Origin: Beijerinckiaceae bacterium
Lineage (GTDB): Bacteria > Pseudomonadota > Alphaproteobacteria > Rhizobiales > Beijerinckiaceae
Assembly (NCBI GenBank): GCA_021324915.1
Contig: JAJPIC010000027.1
Location: 124,001-188,000 of the forward strand
Length of the DNA stretch: 64,000 nucleotides
Reading direction: 5' to 3'
The position numbers and the translations under genes are program-made. Position 1 is the first letter of the stretch. The number at the start of each line of letters is the position of its first letter. The notes under the pieces were generated by a model that worked only from the letters and a program-made list of their open reading frames with translations, searched no databases and had not been told where the DNA came from. This document shows positions 56,982 through 64,000 of this stretch, one piece after another.

Positions 56982-57300
56982 ATTAATCGCTGATATCATT
57001 GGAAGTTTATCGCTGCCGCGAGCGCGGCCTCGCGGGCGAAAAGGAACGGAAGGGACACAAGGCGCTCGTTGGGCGTAGTAGAGAGTCCCGGAAAAATCCC
57101 GAACCGGCTCACGCGGCGTTCCGTCACGGCATAATTTCTGACATCGGGGCTTAGAAGCCTTTCCGGAGATCAAGTGATCGGTCTACCCAGCTAAGTTGTC
57201 TGAGCGAAATTGCGTGCGACGGCGACAGCTCGCCATCGCCCGCATTGGTAGTTCCTCAGAAAGCGAGCTCCGAAACCAAAGCTTCTGAAGACGAGATGCT
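56982..57300. other. Non-coding stretch inside the mini-island
   Basis: About 320 nt between the tRNA-Pro repeat and the lipoprotein stop. No protein-like frame, RNA gene or clear terminator was seen. The open frame across the tRNA on the minus strand (ending GGIRTHDP) is a tRNA antisense artefact. Confidence 0.5.
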
Positions 57301-57681
57301 TTAGTGCGCCGGCGGCGCCCCATGTTGGAACGTTATTCCGCAACGTTTTTGGATCGACGCTTCCTCTACCGCATCCATCTCGCCCTTAAGACGAGCAAGT
57401 TCAGCGGTATTCTCGTCATTACCTTTCGTGAAAAATAGCGCAGGCCAAAAGATCACAAGCCCGACACCCATCGCGACCTTATCATTGGTTGCCTTTTGAT
57501 CCTGCACGCCTGCGGCCTGCGCCGCCCGAACCTGAACACGTTGGGCTTCCTCCGCCAATTGCGGGCATGTGTAGTTCTCGTACGTGATCGGAGAGACGTA
57601 AGTTGCGCTGACCTGACTCGCGTCCTTCGCGCAGCTCGCAATCGACAAAGCAATAATTACCGCAGCAATTGGGGTGCGCAT
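57301..57681 (-). CDS. Small lipoprotein of unknown function
   Basis: 126 residues. The signal peptide MRTPIAAVIIALSIASCAKD has a lipobox I-A-S-C (Cys17). Then come 'YVSPITYENYTCPQLAEEAQRVQVRAAQAAGVQDQKATNDKVAMGVGLVIFWPALFF' and 'NENTAELARLKGEMDAVEEAS'-like helix (residues about 90-112), ending 'QKRCGITF'. This Y-C-P-Q-L-x-x-E pattern with a central hydrophobic stretch and coiled-coil-like tail is familiar from small Rhizobiales lipoproteins, also carried on islands and phages; function unknown. It is the only gene within the tRNA-Pro-bounded segment. Confidence 0.85.
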   Translation of the reverse strand: MRTPIAAVIIALSIASCAKDASQVSATYVSPITYENYTCPQLAEEAQRVQVRAAQAAGVQDQKATNDKVAMGVGLVIFWPALFFTKGNDENTAELARLKGEMDAVEEASIQKRCGITFQHGAPPAH

Positions 57682-57981
57682 GACGCTCTCCCGTCCACGC
57701 TTTCGGCAACATATCGAAAATGCAATGCATAAGCTAGAGCCTTTGGCTTAGCTGTTAACAGATGCGCCTTGCGCATGTCGACGAAGCGGCCCGCAGCGGG
57801 AAAAGCCACTGCGCTGAATGTCCCATCATCTGCTCGGGGCGGGCATCACATCTTCATAGGAGAGCCAAATAGGCACAATGATCACGTGGAAATCGCTTTT
57901 TGCTGACGTGCGATTTCCCTGAGCTCAGTCCAGAAATTCTCCCGAAGCATTCAACCATCTACTCGATCGCCAAATGTTTTA
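57682..57981. other. Upstream region of the lipoprotein gene
   Basis: About 300 nt, from the lipoprotein start to the second att-like repeat. It probably holds the lipoprotein promoter on the minus strand. It is somewhat more AT-rich than its surroundings. No coding frame or convincing regulatory motif was recognised. Confidence 0.45.
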
Positions 57982-58035
57982 CACTAGTCTGGGGGACTAG
58001 GGGTCGTGGGTTCGAATCCCGCCACTCCGACCAAT
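57982..58035 (+). repeat. Direct repeat copy 2 (att-like partial tRNA-Pro)
   Basis: Exact copy of 56928-56981. The tRNA 5' half (acceptor strand and D-arm) is absent; the bases before it (GTTTTA) do not continue a tRNA. It is therefore not a functional tRNA but a recombination scar. Confidence 0.95.
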
Positions 58036-58185
58036 GCAGTGAGATCGCTAGGATTTTGGCGCCGGTAGCGATCGTGTCCGGCCGCTCGACAGCGCACATG
58101 TGCTCCAGCTGCTCGCTTCAGCGTGCGCCAGCTGCCCACGCTTGTTCGGGGCACTCCTTTAGTGGCATCCGCTCGCGGCGCTGGG

Positions 58186-60318
58186 CTAGTTCACGCGTGC
58201 GACCTCCACGAGATTGTCGGAGAAGCTCGGGCACCGACCCAGCCCGCCCCACTCCTGTGAGGAAATCGAGTTCACCGATCCGTCGGAGCGGTTGAGAGAG
58301 CGCCAATAGCCGAGAGTCGCGACAACGATGCCGGGATTCACATCCTCAGTGAGACGAGCAATACCCTCGAAATCGCCGCGCGCATTATAAACACGTACCG
58401 GGTCGCCATCCCGAATGGAACGCTTTGCCGCGTCGGCCGGTGAGATCAGAACAAACTGCTCGCCCTGACCTTTGATCTTGTGCGGTTCGTTGGCATAGCA
58501 GGAATTAAGAAACCCGTGGCTCTTCGGCGAGATGATATTCAAGGAGTAGAGCTTCGCCCGGGCCGGGTTGGTATCGGGCGCCTCGCGCGGCGGCACGTAG
58601 CCAGGCAGCGGATCGATCGGCGTGCCGTCCTGATCGCCGTCATACATGGCCCGGAACGGTCCCGCGACGAAGTTCTTGGCATCGTGAAGCAGGAACTCCA
58701 CTTTCCCCGACGGCGTCGGGAATTTACCGTCCCTGTGAGGCGCACGCGTATCCGCCGAGCCAACGTCGATTCTATAATAGCCGTGCTGCTTGAAGTAGGC
58801 CATGTCGATGCCACCCATTTTGGGATCGTCCCAGTTGATGTAATGGGCAGCAAGCTCGCGATCGGTCATTTTAAAGATTGGATCGTCGAAGCCCATTTCC
58901 TTGGCGAGGCGCCGCCACATTTCGGAGGTCGGCAAACATTCTCCCGGGGGTTCGACCGCTTTCTCATTATAGGTCAGATAAAAGTGGCCCCAACTCCACA
59001 TCATGTCTTCCGCTTCGCCGGCCATAGCCGCAGGCAACACGATGTCGGCATATTTGGCCGTGTCCGTCAGGAAGTGCTCCGCCACGATTGTGAAGAGATC
59101 CTCGCGCTCTAGCCCCTTTACGATCTTGTTCGTTTCGGGCGCCTGGCTCACCGGGTTGGTGCAGAATACGAATAGGGACTTCAGGGGAGGGTCGAGCGCC
59201 ATCTCGCCGGTAAGTGCGGCTCCGAGCCTCAGATTGTTTATGACCCGCGTGCCGGGCTTGACCCAATCGCCGCGTGAGACCTTGGCCCAATCGATCGGAA
59301 AATCCCAAAGCGGCATCTGCAGAAGTCCGCCGCCCACATACTTCCAGGATCCGACGAGTGCCGGGAGAGCGCAAACCGCGCGGATCGCCTGTCCTCCGCC
59401 GGCCGAGCGCTCCAGCGCGACGCCGAGGCGAATCACGGAGGGCTGCGCGGTTGCGAACTCGCGCGCAAACGTCACGACATCAGTGGCTTTGACGCCCGTG
59501 ACCTGCTCGACATATTCGGGCGTAAAATCGGCCGCGCGCGCCTTGAGCTCCGCGAACCCGTAAGTATGTCTATCGACCCATTCCTGATCAACCAGGCCTT
59601 GTTGAATGATGGAATTGATGAGTCCCATCGCCAGCGCTCCATCCGTGCCGGGACGGGGGCAGATATGCCAATCGCCGGCCTTCGCCGTACGCGACCGATA
59701 GGCATCGACGACGACGACTTTGGCCCCACGCTTTTGCGCCTCGAGCACGAAAGGCCAGTGGTGCAAGTTGGTCGAAATCGAATTGCAGGCCCAGATCACG
59801 ATGTATTTGGCGTGCACGAAGCTCTCTGGATCGACCCCGCCCGTTGGGCCAACGGTGAGCAGCCAAGCAGTCGATGATCCCGACGCGCAGAACGTCTTCT
59901 CGTTTACTGTCGTGCCGAGCCGATTGAAGAAAGGATCGCCCGAGTTGATGCCTTGTACGAGGCCCATGTTGCCGAGATAGCTGTAGGGCATGATAGCCTG
60001 CGAACCGTAGGTGGCGATGATCTCCCGCCAACGTTTGCCAATCTCGGCGATGGCCTCGTCCCATGTGATGCGTTCAAACTGCTTCGAGCCCTTCGGACCG
60101 CTGCGGCGCAGTGGATACATCAGCCGATCGGGATTCGCATGGTGATCATGGAAGTCTTTGAGCTTCACGCAGAGCCCGCCGCGCGTCATCGGGTGCTCGC
60201 GGTTGCCACGGACTTCGGTGAGCTTGCCGCCCCGGACCTCGTAGACCATCGAACACGTGTCGGGACAATCGTGCGGACAGGCGCCGAAGAAGGTCTCAGG
60301 CTTAAGCTGCTCGTTCAT
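58186..60318 (-). CDS. Molybdopterin-dependent oxidoreductase (DMSO-reductase family, formate-dehydrogenase-like)
   Basis: 710 residues. The N-terminal [4Fe-4S] motif C14-x3-C18-x3-C22-x27-C50 ('ACPHDCPDTCSMV', 'GGLCVK') is intact. The molybdopterin domains include 'TWDEAIAEIGKRW', the region of the metal ligand 'VNEKTFCASGSSTAW' (Cys or Ser; not decidable by eye), 'VIWACNSISTNLHHWPF', 'PRPGTDGALAMGLIN', 'ADIVLPAAMAGEAEDMMWS' and the C-terminal 'VLISPADAAKRSIRDGDPVRVYNARGDF'. No Tat signal is seen, so it is probably cytoplasmic. No beta/gamma subunit genes are adjacent, suggesting a single-subunit enzyme. Substrate unknown. GGGAGG precedes the ATG. It begins next to the tRNA-Pro repeat and may be horizontally acquired. 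Confidence 0.93.
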   Translation of the reverse strand: MNEQLKPETFFGACPHDCPDTCSMVYEVRGGKLTEVRGNREHPMTRGGLCVKLKDFHDHHANPDRLMYPLRRSGPKGSKQFERITWDEAIAEIGKRWREIIATYGSQAIMPYSYLGNMGLVQGINSGDPFFNRLGTTVNEKTFCASGSSTAWLLTVGPTGGVDPESFVHAKYIVIWACNSISTNLHHWPFVLEAQKRGAKVVVVDAYRSRTAKAGDWHICPRPGTDGALAMGLINSIIQQGLVDQEWVDRHTYGFAELKARAADFTPEYVEQVTGVKATDVVTFAREFATAQPSVIRLGVALERSAGGGQAIRAVCALPALVGSWKYVGGGLLQMPLWDFPIDWAKVSRGDWVKPGTRVINNLRLGAALTGEMALDPPLKSLFVFCTNPVSQAPETNKIVKGLEREDLFTIVAEHFLTDTAKYADIVLPAAMAGEAEDMMWSWGHFYLTYNEKAVEPPGECLPTSEMWRRLAKEMGFDDPIFKMTDRELAAHYINWDDPKMGGIDMAYFKQHGYYRIDVGSADTRAPHRDGKFPTPSGKVEFLLHDAKNFVAGPFRAMYDGDQDGTPIDPLPGYVPPREAPDTNPARAKLYSLNIISPKSHGFLNSCYANEPHKIKGQGEQFVLISPADAAKRSIRDGDPVRVYNARGDFEGIARLTEDVNPGIVVATLGYWRSLNRSDGSVNSISSQEWGGLGRCPSFSDNLVEVARVN

Positions 60319-60697
60319 CGGGTGCCTCCCTCACTTCTTTCTTGTTCTCATTCAGTCATCCCTCGGCGCAACAATCAACATCATTTCGTGCGGCAGGCCG
60401 CCTTCCGCTTCCTACCGAGAACTGCCTGTCGGTGCGGCCGGCCATATAGAGCCGTGCAGCCAGGGGCGTGACCTTCGCTTTCCCCGATCGCGCTCGGCTA
60501 CCGGGGCCCGCCCGGAACCCTCTTTCGAGGAAAGTGCGGCGCCGCGGCCGCGATCCTGGGGCCTTCTCGACGGCACCGGAAATCGCTAAGATCGCCTAAA
60601 GCTCAGGTTTTCATCCGATCGCGGTTTTAAGAACCGGGTCTCATTTCTTTATTTGGCTGGCGTCCGCTTAGCCGGCTTTGCTTCGTTTCACGCCACA
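60319..60697. other. Divergent intergenic region
   Basis: 379 nt between the oxidoreductase (minus) and the glycosyltransferase (plus). It holds the GGGAGG ribosome site of the former. Several GC-rich imperfect hairpins (around 60495-60560) and a more AT-rich stretch at about 60610-60660 are visible; the latter is the likely promoter zone for the plus-strand genes. Nothing specific was recognised. Confidence 0.45.
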
Positions 60698-61885
60698 ATG
60701 GAACATCACGCAGCGGTTCGCCTCGTTACCGACCCTATCGGCATTGATACGGCATGCGAGCTCACAATCCTCATGCCATGCCTCAACGAGGCACGCACCA
60801 TTGCCGGCTGCGTCGAGGAAGCAATCGCTTACTTGCGACGGGCGGGGATTTGCGGCGAGGTCCTCGTTGCCGACAATTGCTCCGAGGACGGCTCCGGCGC
60901 GATCGCCACTCGAGCCGGAGCGCGGGTCATCGATGTTCAGGAACGCGGTTATGGTGCGGCCCTCCGCGCGGGGATAAAGGCGGCACGGGGACGCTTCATC
61001 ATTATGGGCGATGCGGACGAGAGCTACGACTTCGGGGATCTCGATCCATTCTTGGCCGGCTTGCGCGATGGCGCCGATCTCGTGATCGGCAACAGATTCA
61101 AAGGAGGAATTGCGCCGGGAGCAATGCCGGTTCTGCATCGCTACATCGGAAATCCCGTGTTGAGTTTTCTCAGCCGCCTCTTCTTCGGCGTGCCGGTGAG
61201 CGACGTTCATTGCGGATTGCGGGCTTTTCGCAAGCGCGCAATTCTCGACCTCGATCTCCTGACCTCGGGCATGGAATATGCCAGCGAGATGGTGGTCAAA
61301 GCCTCGCTCAGAAAGTTGAAAATCGTCGAAGTGCCGACGCGGCTCGCGCGCGACGGAAGAAACCGCCCGCCGCATCTGCGGACCTTTGGCGACGGCTGGC
61401 GCCACCTGCGCTTCATGTTGCTCTATAGCCCGAACTGGCTCTTCATCTATCCGGGGCTGATCCTTCTGCTGGCAGGCTGCCTGTTGATGGCGCGGCTCCA
61501 CTTCGGAGCGCTTCATCTTCTCGGTCTGACGCTCGACATCAACACCATGTTGTACAGCGCCTCTGCAGCGGCTCTGGGACTGCAAGTCTTCCTGTTCGGG
61601 CTCGTAAGCAAGATCTGCGCGGGCGGCGAGCAATGGGCCGATAGCAAGACGGCGCGCCTTCTGAGCCGCTTCTCGCTCGAGCTTGGCGCCCTGGTCGGCT
61701 TGGGCGTCTTCCTGCTTGGCTTCGTGTACGCCGCCTATACTTTTTATCTCTGGGGGAGAACCGGATTCTCTCAGCTCGATCCGGTGAAGGTTCTGCGCGA
61801 TACAATCCCGGCTGGCGCCTTCATGACGATGGGCGTCGAAATCGTGGCGACGTCCTTCCTCTATGGATTGCTGAAAGGCGCATAG
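60698..61885 (+). CDS. GT2 glycosyltransferase (polyprenyl-phosphate sugar synthase-like) with C-terminal membrane domain
   Basis: 395 residues from ATG 60698 (MEHHAAVRLV). GT-A domain (about 20-240): 'LTILMPCLNEARTIAGCVEEAIAYL', 'VLVADNCSEDGSGAIA', 'ERGYGAALRAGIKAARGRFIIMGDADESYDFGDL' (D-x-D), 'NRFKGGIAPGAMP' and 'DVHCGLRAFRKRAILDLDL'. Four C-terminal hydrophobic segments follow ('NWLFIYPGLILLLAGCLLM', 'INTMLYSASAAALGLQVFLFGLV', 'LELGALVGLGVFLLGFVYAAY', 'GAFMTMGVEIVATSFLYGLL'). This matches GtrB/DPM1-type enzymes loading a sugar on undecaprenyl phosphate. The next gene, 29 nt downstream, is a polytopic membrane protein that may be the transferase using that sugar. Confidence 0.92.
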   Translation: MEHHAAVRLVTDPIGIDTACELTILMPCLNEARTIAGCVEEAIAYLRRAGICGEVLVADNCSEDGSGAIATRAGARVIDVQERGYGAALRAGIKAARGRFIIMGDADESYDFGDLDPFLAGLRDGADLVIGNRFKGGIAPGAMPVLHRYIGNPVLSFLSRLFFGVPVSDVHCGLRAFRKRAILDLDLLTSGMEYASEMVVKASLRKLKIVEVPTRLARDGRNRPPHLRTFGDGWRHLRFMLLYSPNWLFIYPGLILLLAGCLLMARLHFGALHLLGLTLDINTMLYSASAAALGLQVFLFGLVSKICAGGEQWADSKTARLLSRFSLELGALVGLGVFLLGFVYAAYTFYLWGRTGFSQLDPVKVLRDTIPAGAFMTMGVEIVATSFLYGLLKGA

Positions 61886-61914
61886 CCGCAGCGCTCGAAA
61901 AGGAAGGCCGGCAC

Positions 61915-63330
61915 GTGTTGGAGAACAAAGCGATCCATCCGACGCACGCCTTGGCCGCGGATCTACGGTCCGCGGCATCGTTCAAAAACCGCGCTCTGCT
62001 GACGCTCGTCGGGGCGATGCTCCTCCCGCTCGTCCTCAATGGCTATCCCATCGTCTTCTGGGATAGCGGGACCTATATCTCGGCCTATTGGAACGTGCAG
62101 TCGCTCGTCTCGCCGCCGCCGCAAAGACCGATATTCTATTCGCTCTATATTTTTGCCGCGAGCCTCGGGCGCACCTCGCTGCCGCTCGTTTGCCTGTCGC
62201 AAGCCCTTCTCATTGCCGTTTTGCTGCGGGATCTGGCTTTTACGCACGCCCGGTCCAATCTGTTGCTCTTCGCGCTGGCGCTCGCCGTTGCGTTCTCCTA
62301 TCTCGCGGTCCAGTGCTGCGCTCTGATGCCGGACATATGGAGTGCAATCGGGTTTCTTGCCGTCTATCTTTTGGTGGCCGAGGCGAGGCGAGCAACCTAT
62401 CTTTATGCCGCACTCGTCACTTTGAGCGTGCTGTTTGCGCCGGCGAACGGGATCATCCTGGCAGCGGCGTTGCTGATGCTCCTTGCGGTAAGCTATGCTT
62501 CCTGCCGGCCTCGCGCGTTGAATCTTGCCCGTTCGGGCTTAGCCGCCGGAGCCATTTTCTCCGGCCTGGCGTTCGCAACCCTCGCAAACGAAGCCAGCTA
62601 CGGCATCGCCTCGCCGATTGCGAGCAGCGGCGCTTTTCTGTTCGCCACCCTGACCGGTGACGGTCTCACCGATGCTGCGCTCGATCGCATTTGCCGCGAG
62701 AACAGCAATCCGATTTGCATGAAACGGAGCCTCTATGAAGGCAAGGATAGCCAGACGCTCCTCTGGGGAGGCCCGGGGCAGGGGGTAGGGATCTTCGATC
62801 CGTCCAATCAGAAGCTGCTGACGGCGATCGATCTCGCGTCGATCGCTGCCGAGCCGGGGGAGTTCCTAAAGCGCGTCATCGCCCGCTCGGTCCGAACGCT
62901 TACGATCTTTCCCAACGATCTTTCTCATCTTTACGGCGTGCGCTACGCGCCCGACGGCTGGCTTTCCGGGCAAATGGCGAGCTTCTACGATCTGCGCAGC
63001 TTCTTGCGTTCCTGGCAGGAATCCTCGGCGACGCCGTTCGCCTATCTGAAATATTATAAGTTCGCCCTGCTGCTCGGGATTGCCAGCGCCGCTGTTCTCT
63101 TTGTCGGATGGGGATTGTACCGGTCGCAGCGCGTTTTGACGTTTCTCGCCTATAGCGCGACCTTTGTGCTTGCCAATGCGGTGGTCACCGGCGGTCTTTC
63201 GACCGCCGCTGCGCGCTATAATGTCAAGGCAATGGATATAGCGGTGCTGACACTGCTCGTCGTCATGATCCAAGGCATTCAGCAGATGCGCGAAAAATCC
63301 GCATGCGACAGCGATGCGAGCGCATGCTGA
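61915..63330 (+). CDS. Polytopic membrane protein, possible GT-C-type glycosyltransferase
   Basis: 471 residues, GTG start at 61915 with AAGGAAGG upstream. About 9-11 hydrophobic segments. The first loop after helix 1 reads 'LNGYPIVFWDSGTYISAYWN', placing an Asp and aromatic residues where GT-C enzymes have their catalytic Asp. A large hydrophilic part (about 245-375: 'DRICRENSNPICMKRSLYEG', 'TIFPNDLSHLYGVRYAPDGWLSG') is probably periplasmic, with a possible disulphide. I do not recognise a named family. Its place directly after the polyprenyl-phosphate-sugar synthase suggests it transfers the lipid-linked sugar to a periplasmic acceptor; this is inference. Confidence 0.8.
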   Translation: MLENKAIHPTHALAADLRSAASFKNRALLTLVGAMLLPLVLNGYPIVFWDSGTYISAYWNVQSLVSPPPQRPIFYSLYIFAASLGRTSLPLVCLSQALLIAVLLRDLAFTHARSNLLLFALALAVAFSYLAVQCCALMPDIWSAIGFLAVYLLVAEARRATYLYAALVTLSVLFAPANGIILAAALLMLLAVSYASCRPRALNLARSGLAAGAIFSGLAFATLANEASYGIASPIASSGAFLFATLTGDGLTDAALDRICRENSNPICMKRSLYEGKDSQTLLWGGPGQGVGIFDPSNQKLLTAIDLASIAAEPGEFLKRVIARSVRTLTIFPNDLSHLYGVRYAPDGWLSGQMASFYDLRSFLRSWQESSATPFAYLKYYKFALLLGIASAAVLFVGWGLYRSQRVLTFLAYSATFVLANAVVTGGLSTAAARYNVKAMDIAVLTLLVVMIQGIQQMREKSACDSDASAC

Positions 63331-63346
63331 AGCGCTGCAATCGGGC

Positions 63347-64000
63347 TCAATGCGCCGGTAAATGCCGGCAGGCGGCGAGAAAGAAGGGGATCGCGCGCGC
63401 CACATGTGGTTCGATCTCTGCACGCAGCGTCTCGAGCTTTTCGCCGTAGAGCGCGCGAAGCACCAGCGGCAGGAAAACCAGGCTGAGAAAGAATCGCGCC
63501 GTTGTAGGAAGGCGCTCGGGTGCAAATGCCGGCAGCGTGCCGAGCTCATCGGATTGCGCCGCCTCACGCAAGAGGCGAGCGACCGATTCGGTCGCGAGCT
63601 CGTGCGCCATTCGGTGAACGCGGATCGCGAGCTCGGGAAAGCGCGTGGCTTCGGCGATGCCGACGCGCATCAGATCGACGGTGTTACCGACCAGCGCCCA
63701 GTGCAACACGGTCATCGCCACGCTTGCGAGACGGTGTTCAATGGGTCCGCTTGCAGGAATATGGCCTTCTAACTGCGCGGTGACCGTTGCGACGTTGCGC
63801 CTGACCACTTCGGCGAAAAGCGCTTCCTTGCCGGCAAACCGCGCATAGATGGTCTGCTTGCCGGCCCGGGCGAGGGCGGCGATCTCATCCATGCTCGCTC
63901 CGGCCAACCCGTGTTCGAGAAACACGTGCCGGGCCGCGTCGAGAATGCGGGTTTCCACCTCGCCGGCGAGCTGCTGCGGCGGGCGCCCCCTGCGCACCAT
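63347..64000 (-). CDS. TetR/AcrR-family transcriptional regulator
   Basis: 217 residues; the ATG is formed by the last three bases of the window, so a longer N-terminus cannot be excluded. The HTH is 'ETRILDAARHVFLEHGLAGASMDEIAALARAGKQTIYARFAGKEALFAEVV', fully typical. The C-terminal domain (about 75-217) is helical and hydrophobic, for an unknown ligand. It converges with the membrane-protein gene (16-nt gap). Target genes probably lie to the right of the window. Confidence 0.95.
   Translation of the reverse strand: MVRRGRPPQQLAGEVETRILDAARHVFLEHGLAGASMDEIAALARAGKQTIYARFAGKEALFAEVVRRNVATVTAQLEGHIPASGPIEHRLASVAMTVLHWALVGNTVDLMRVGIAEATRFPELAIRVHRMAHELATESVARLLREAAQSDELGTLPAFAPERLPTTARFFLSLVFLPLVLRALYGEKLETLRAEIEPHVARAIPFFLAACRHLPAH

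Larger units (their letters stand above)
56928..58035. mobile_element. tRNA-Pro-bounded mini-island (integrase-less)
   Basis: A perfect 54-bp direct repeat (56928-56981 and 57982-58035), made of the tRNA-Pro anticodon arm to CCA plus AAT-type flank, bounds the 1.0-kb stretch between. This is the footprint left by integration at a tRNA 3' end (attL in the intact tRNA, attR as the partial copy). Only a small lipoprotein gene lies inside; no integrase, excisionase or phage gene is present. Either a decayed island, or a cassette mobilised in trans. Confidence 0.65.

Noticed and set aside
56943-57173. Minus-strand open frame ending SGGIRTHDP
   Set aside because: It is the antisense translation of the tRNA-Pro 3' end (GGIRTHDP is a well-known tRNA artefact) and the rest has no protein character.
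57982-58035. Second functional tRNA-Pro gene
   Set aside because: Only the anticodon arm to CCA is present; acceptor 5' strand and D-arm are missing, so it cannot fold as a tRNA.

Overview
The window looks like a chromosomal segment of a GC-rich alphaproteobacterium of the order Hyphomicrobiales (Rhizobiales). It is most likely a methylotroph-type Beijerinckiaceae or Methylobacterium relative. Reasons: the housekeeping order rpoZ-rsh-pdxJ-acpS-lepB-rnc-era...recO-parC; the LdtR/LdtP pair; a Mg-type HemB lacking the zinc cysteines; a K+-independent H+-pyrophosphatase; squalene-hopene cyclase; and a 25-codon pqqA gene very like the Methylobacterium form, divergent from a sensor/regulator pair. 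The genus is inference; the genes are read from the sequence.

Layout. 1-7.6 kb: 3' part of a very large filamentous-haemagglutinin-like exoprotein. 7.6-10.9 kb: small metabolic genes (VOC protein, redoxin, MFS carrier, FMN reductase). 11.0-12.9 kb: a compact toxin-antitoxin cluster (VapBC, MazEF-like, DUF433 with a truncated DUF5615 partner), each module with its own palindromic or repeated operator, ending at the 3' end of tRNA-Ser(GCU). 13-18.3 kb: hydrolase, single-domain receiver, Slt-type lytic transglycosylase, dapA, smpB. 18.3-34.3 kb: UDG, NYN protein, rpoZ-rsh-pdxJ-acpS-lepB-rnc-era, then orphan pqqA and a divergent two-component system inserted between era and recO, then recO, parC and a TPR-methyltransferase. 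34.4-43.2 kb: bpt, RDD protein, a frameshifted shc, hemB, an enoyl-CoA hydratase/isomerase family protein, a DUF6163-like protein, ldtR and an L,D-transpeptidase. 43.4-51.4 kb: glyA-nrdR-ribD-ribE-ribH-nusB-thiL-hppA. 51.6-56.9 kb: bamE, cytochrome bc1 chaperone, yceD-plsX-fabH-ihfA-merR. 56.9-58.0 kb: tRNA-Pro(GGG) and a 1.05 kb segment bounded by a perfect 54-bp repeat of its 3' part, carrying one lipoprotein gene. 58.2-64 kb: molybdopterin oxidoreductase, a GT2 glycosyltransferase paired with a multi-spanning membrane protein, and a TetR regulator.

Most of the window is core translation, cell-envelope, cofactor and lipid biosynthesis in short overlapping operons. The accessory parts are the TA cluster next to tRNA-Ser, the tRNA-Pro-bounded mini-island, the exoprotein and the glycosylation pair. 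The most informative points are (i) a 25-aa pqqA with its own strong terminator and no pqqB-E beside it, back to back with a probable MxbD/MxbM pair and separated from it by a tandem ATGTAAGA site; (ii) a 2-nt deletion splitting shc; (iii) a VapC lacking one catalytic Asp; (iv) att-like duplication at tRNA-Pro; (v) dispersed palindromic repeats bracketing recO and encoding its last residues.
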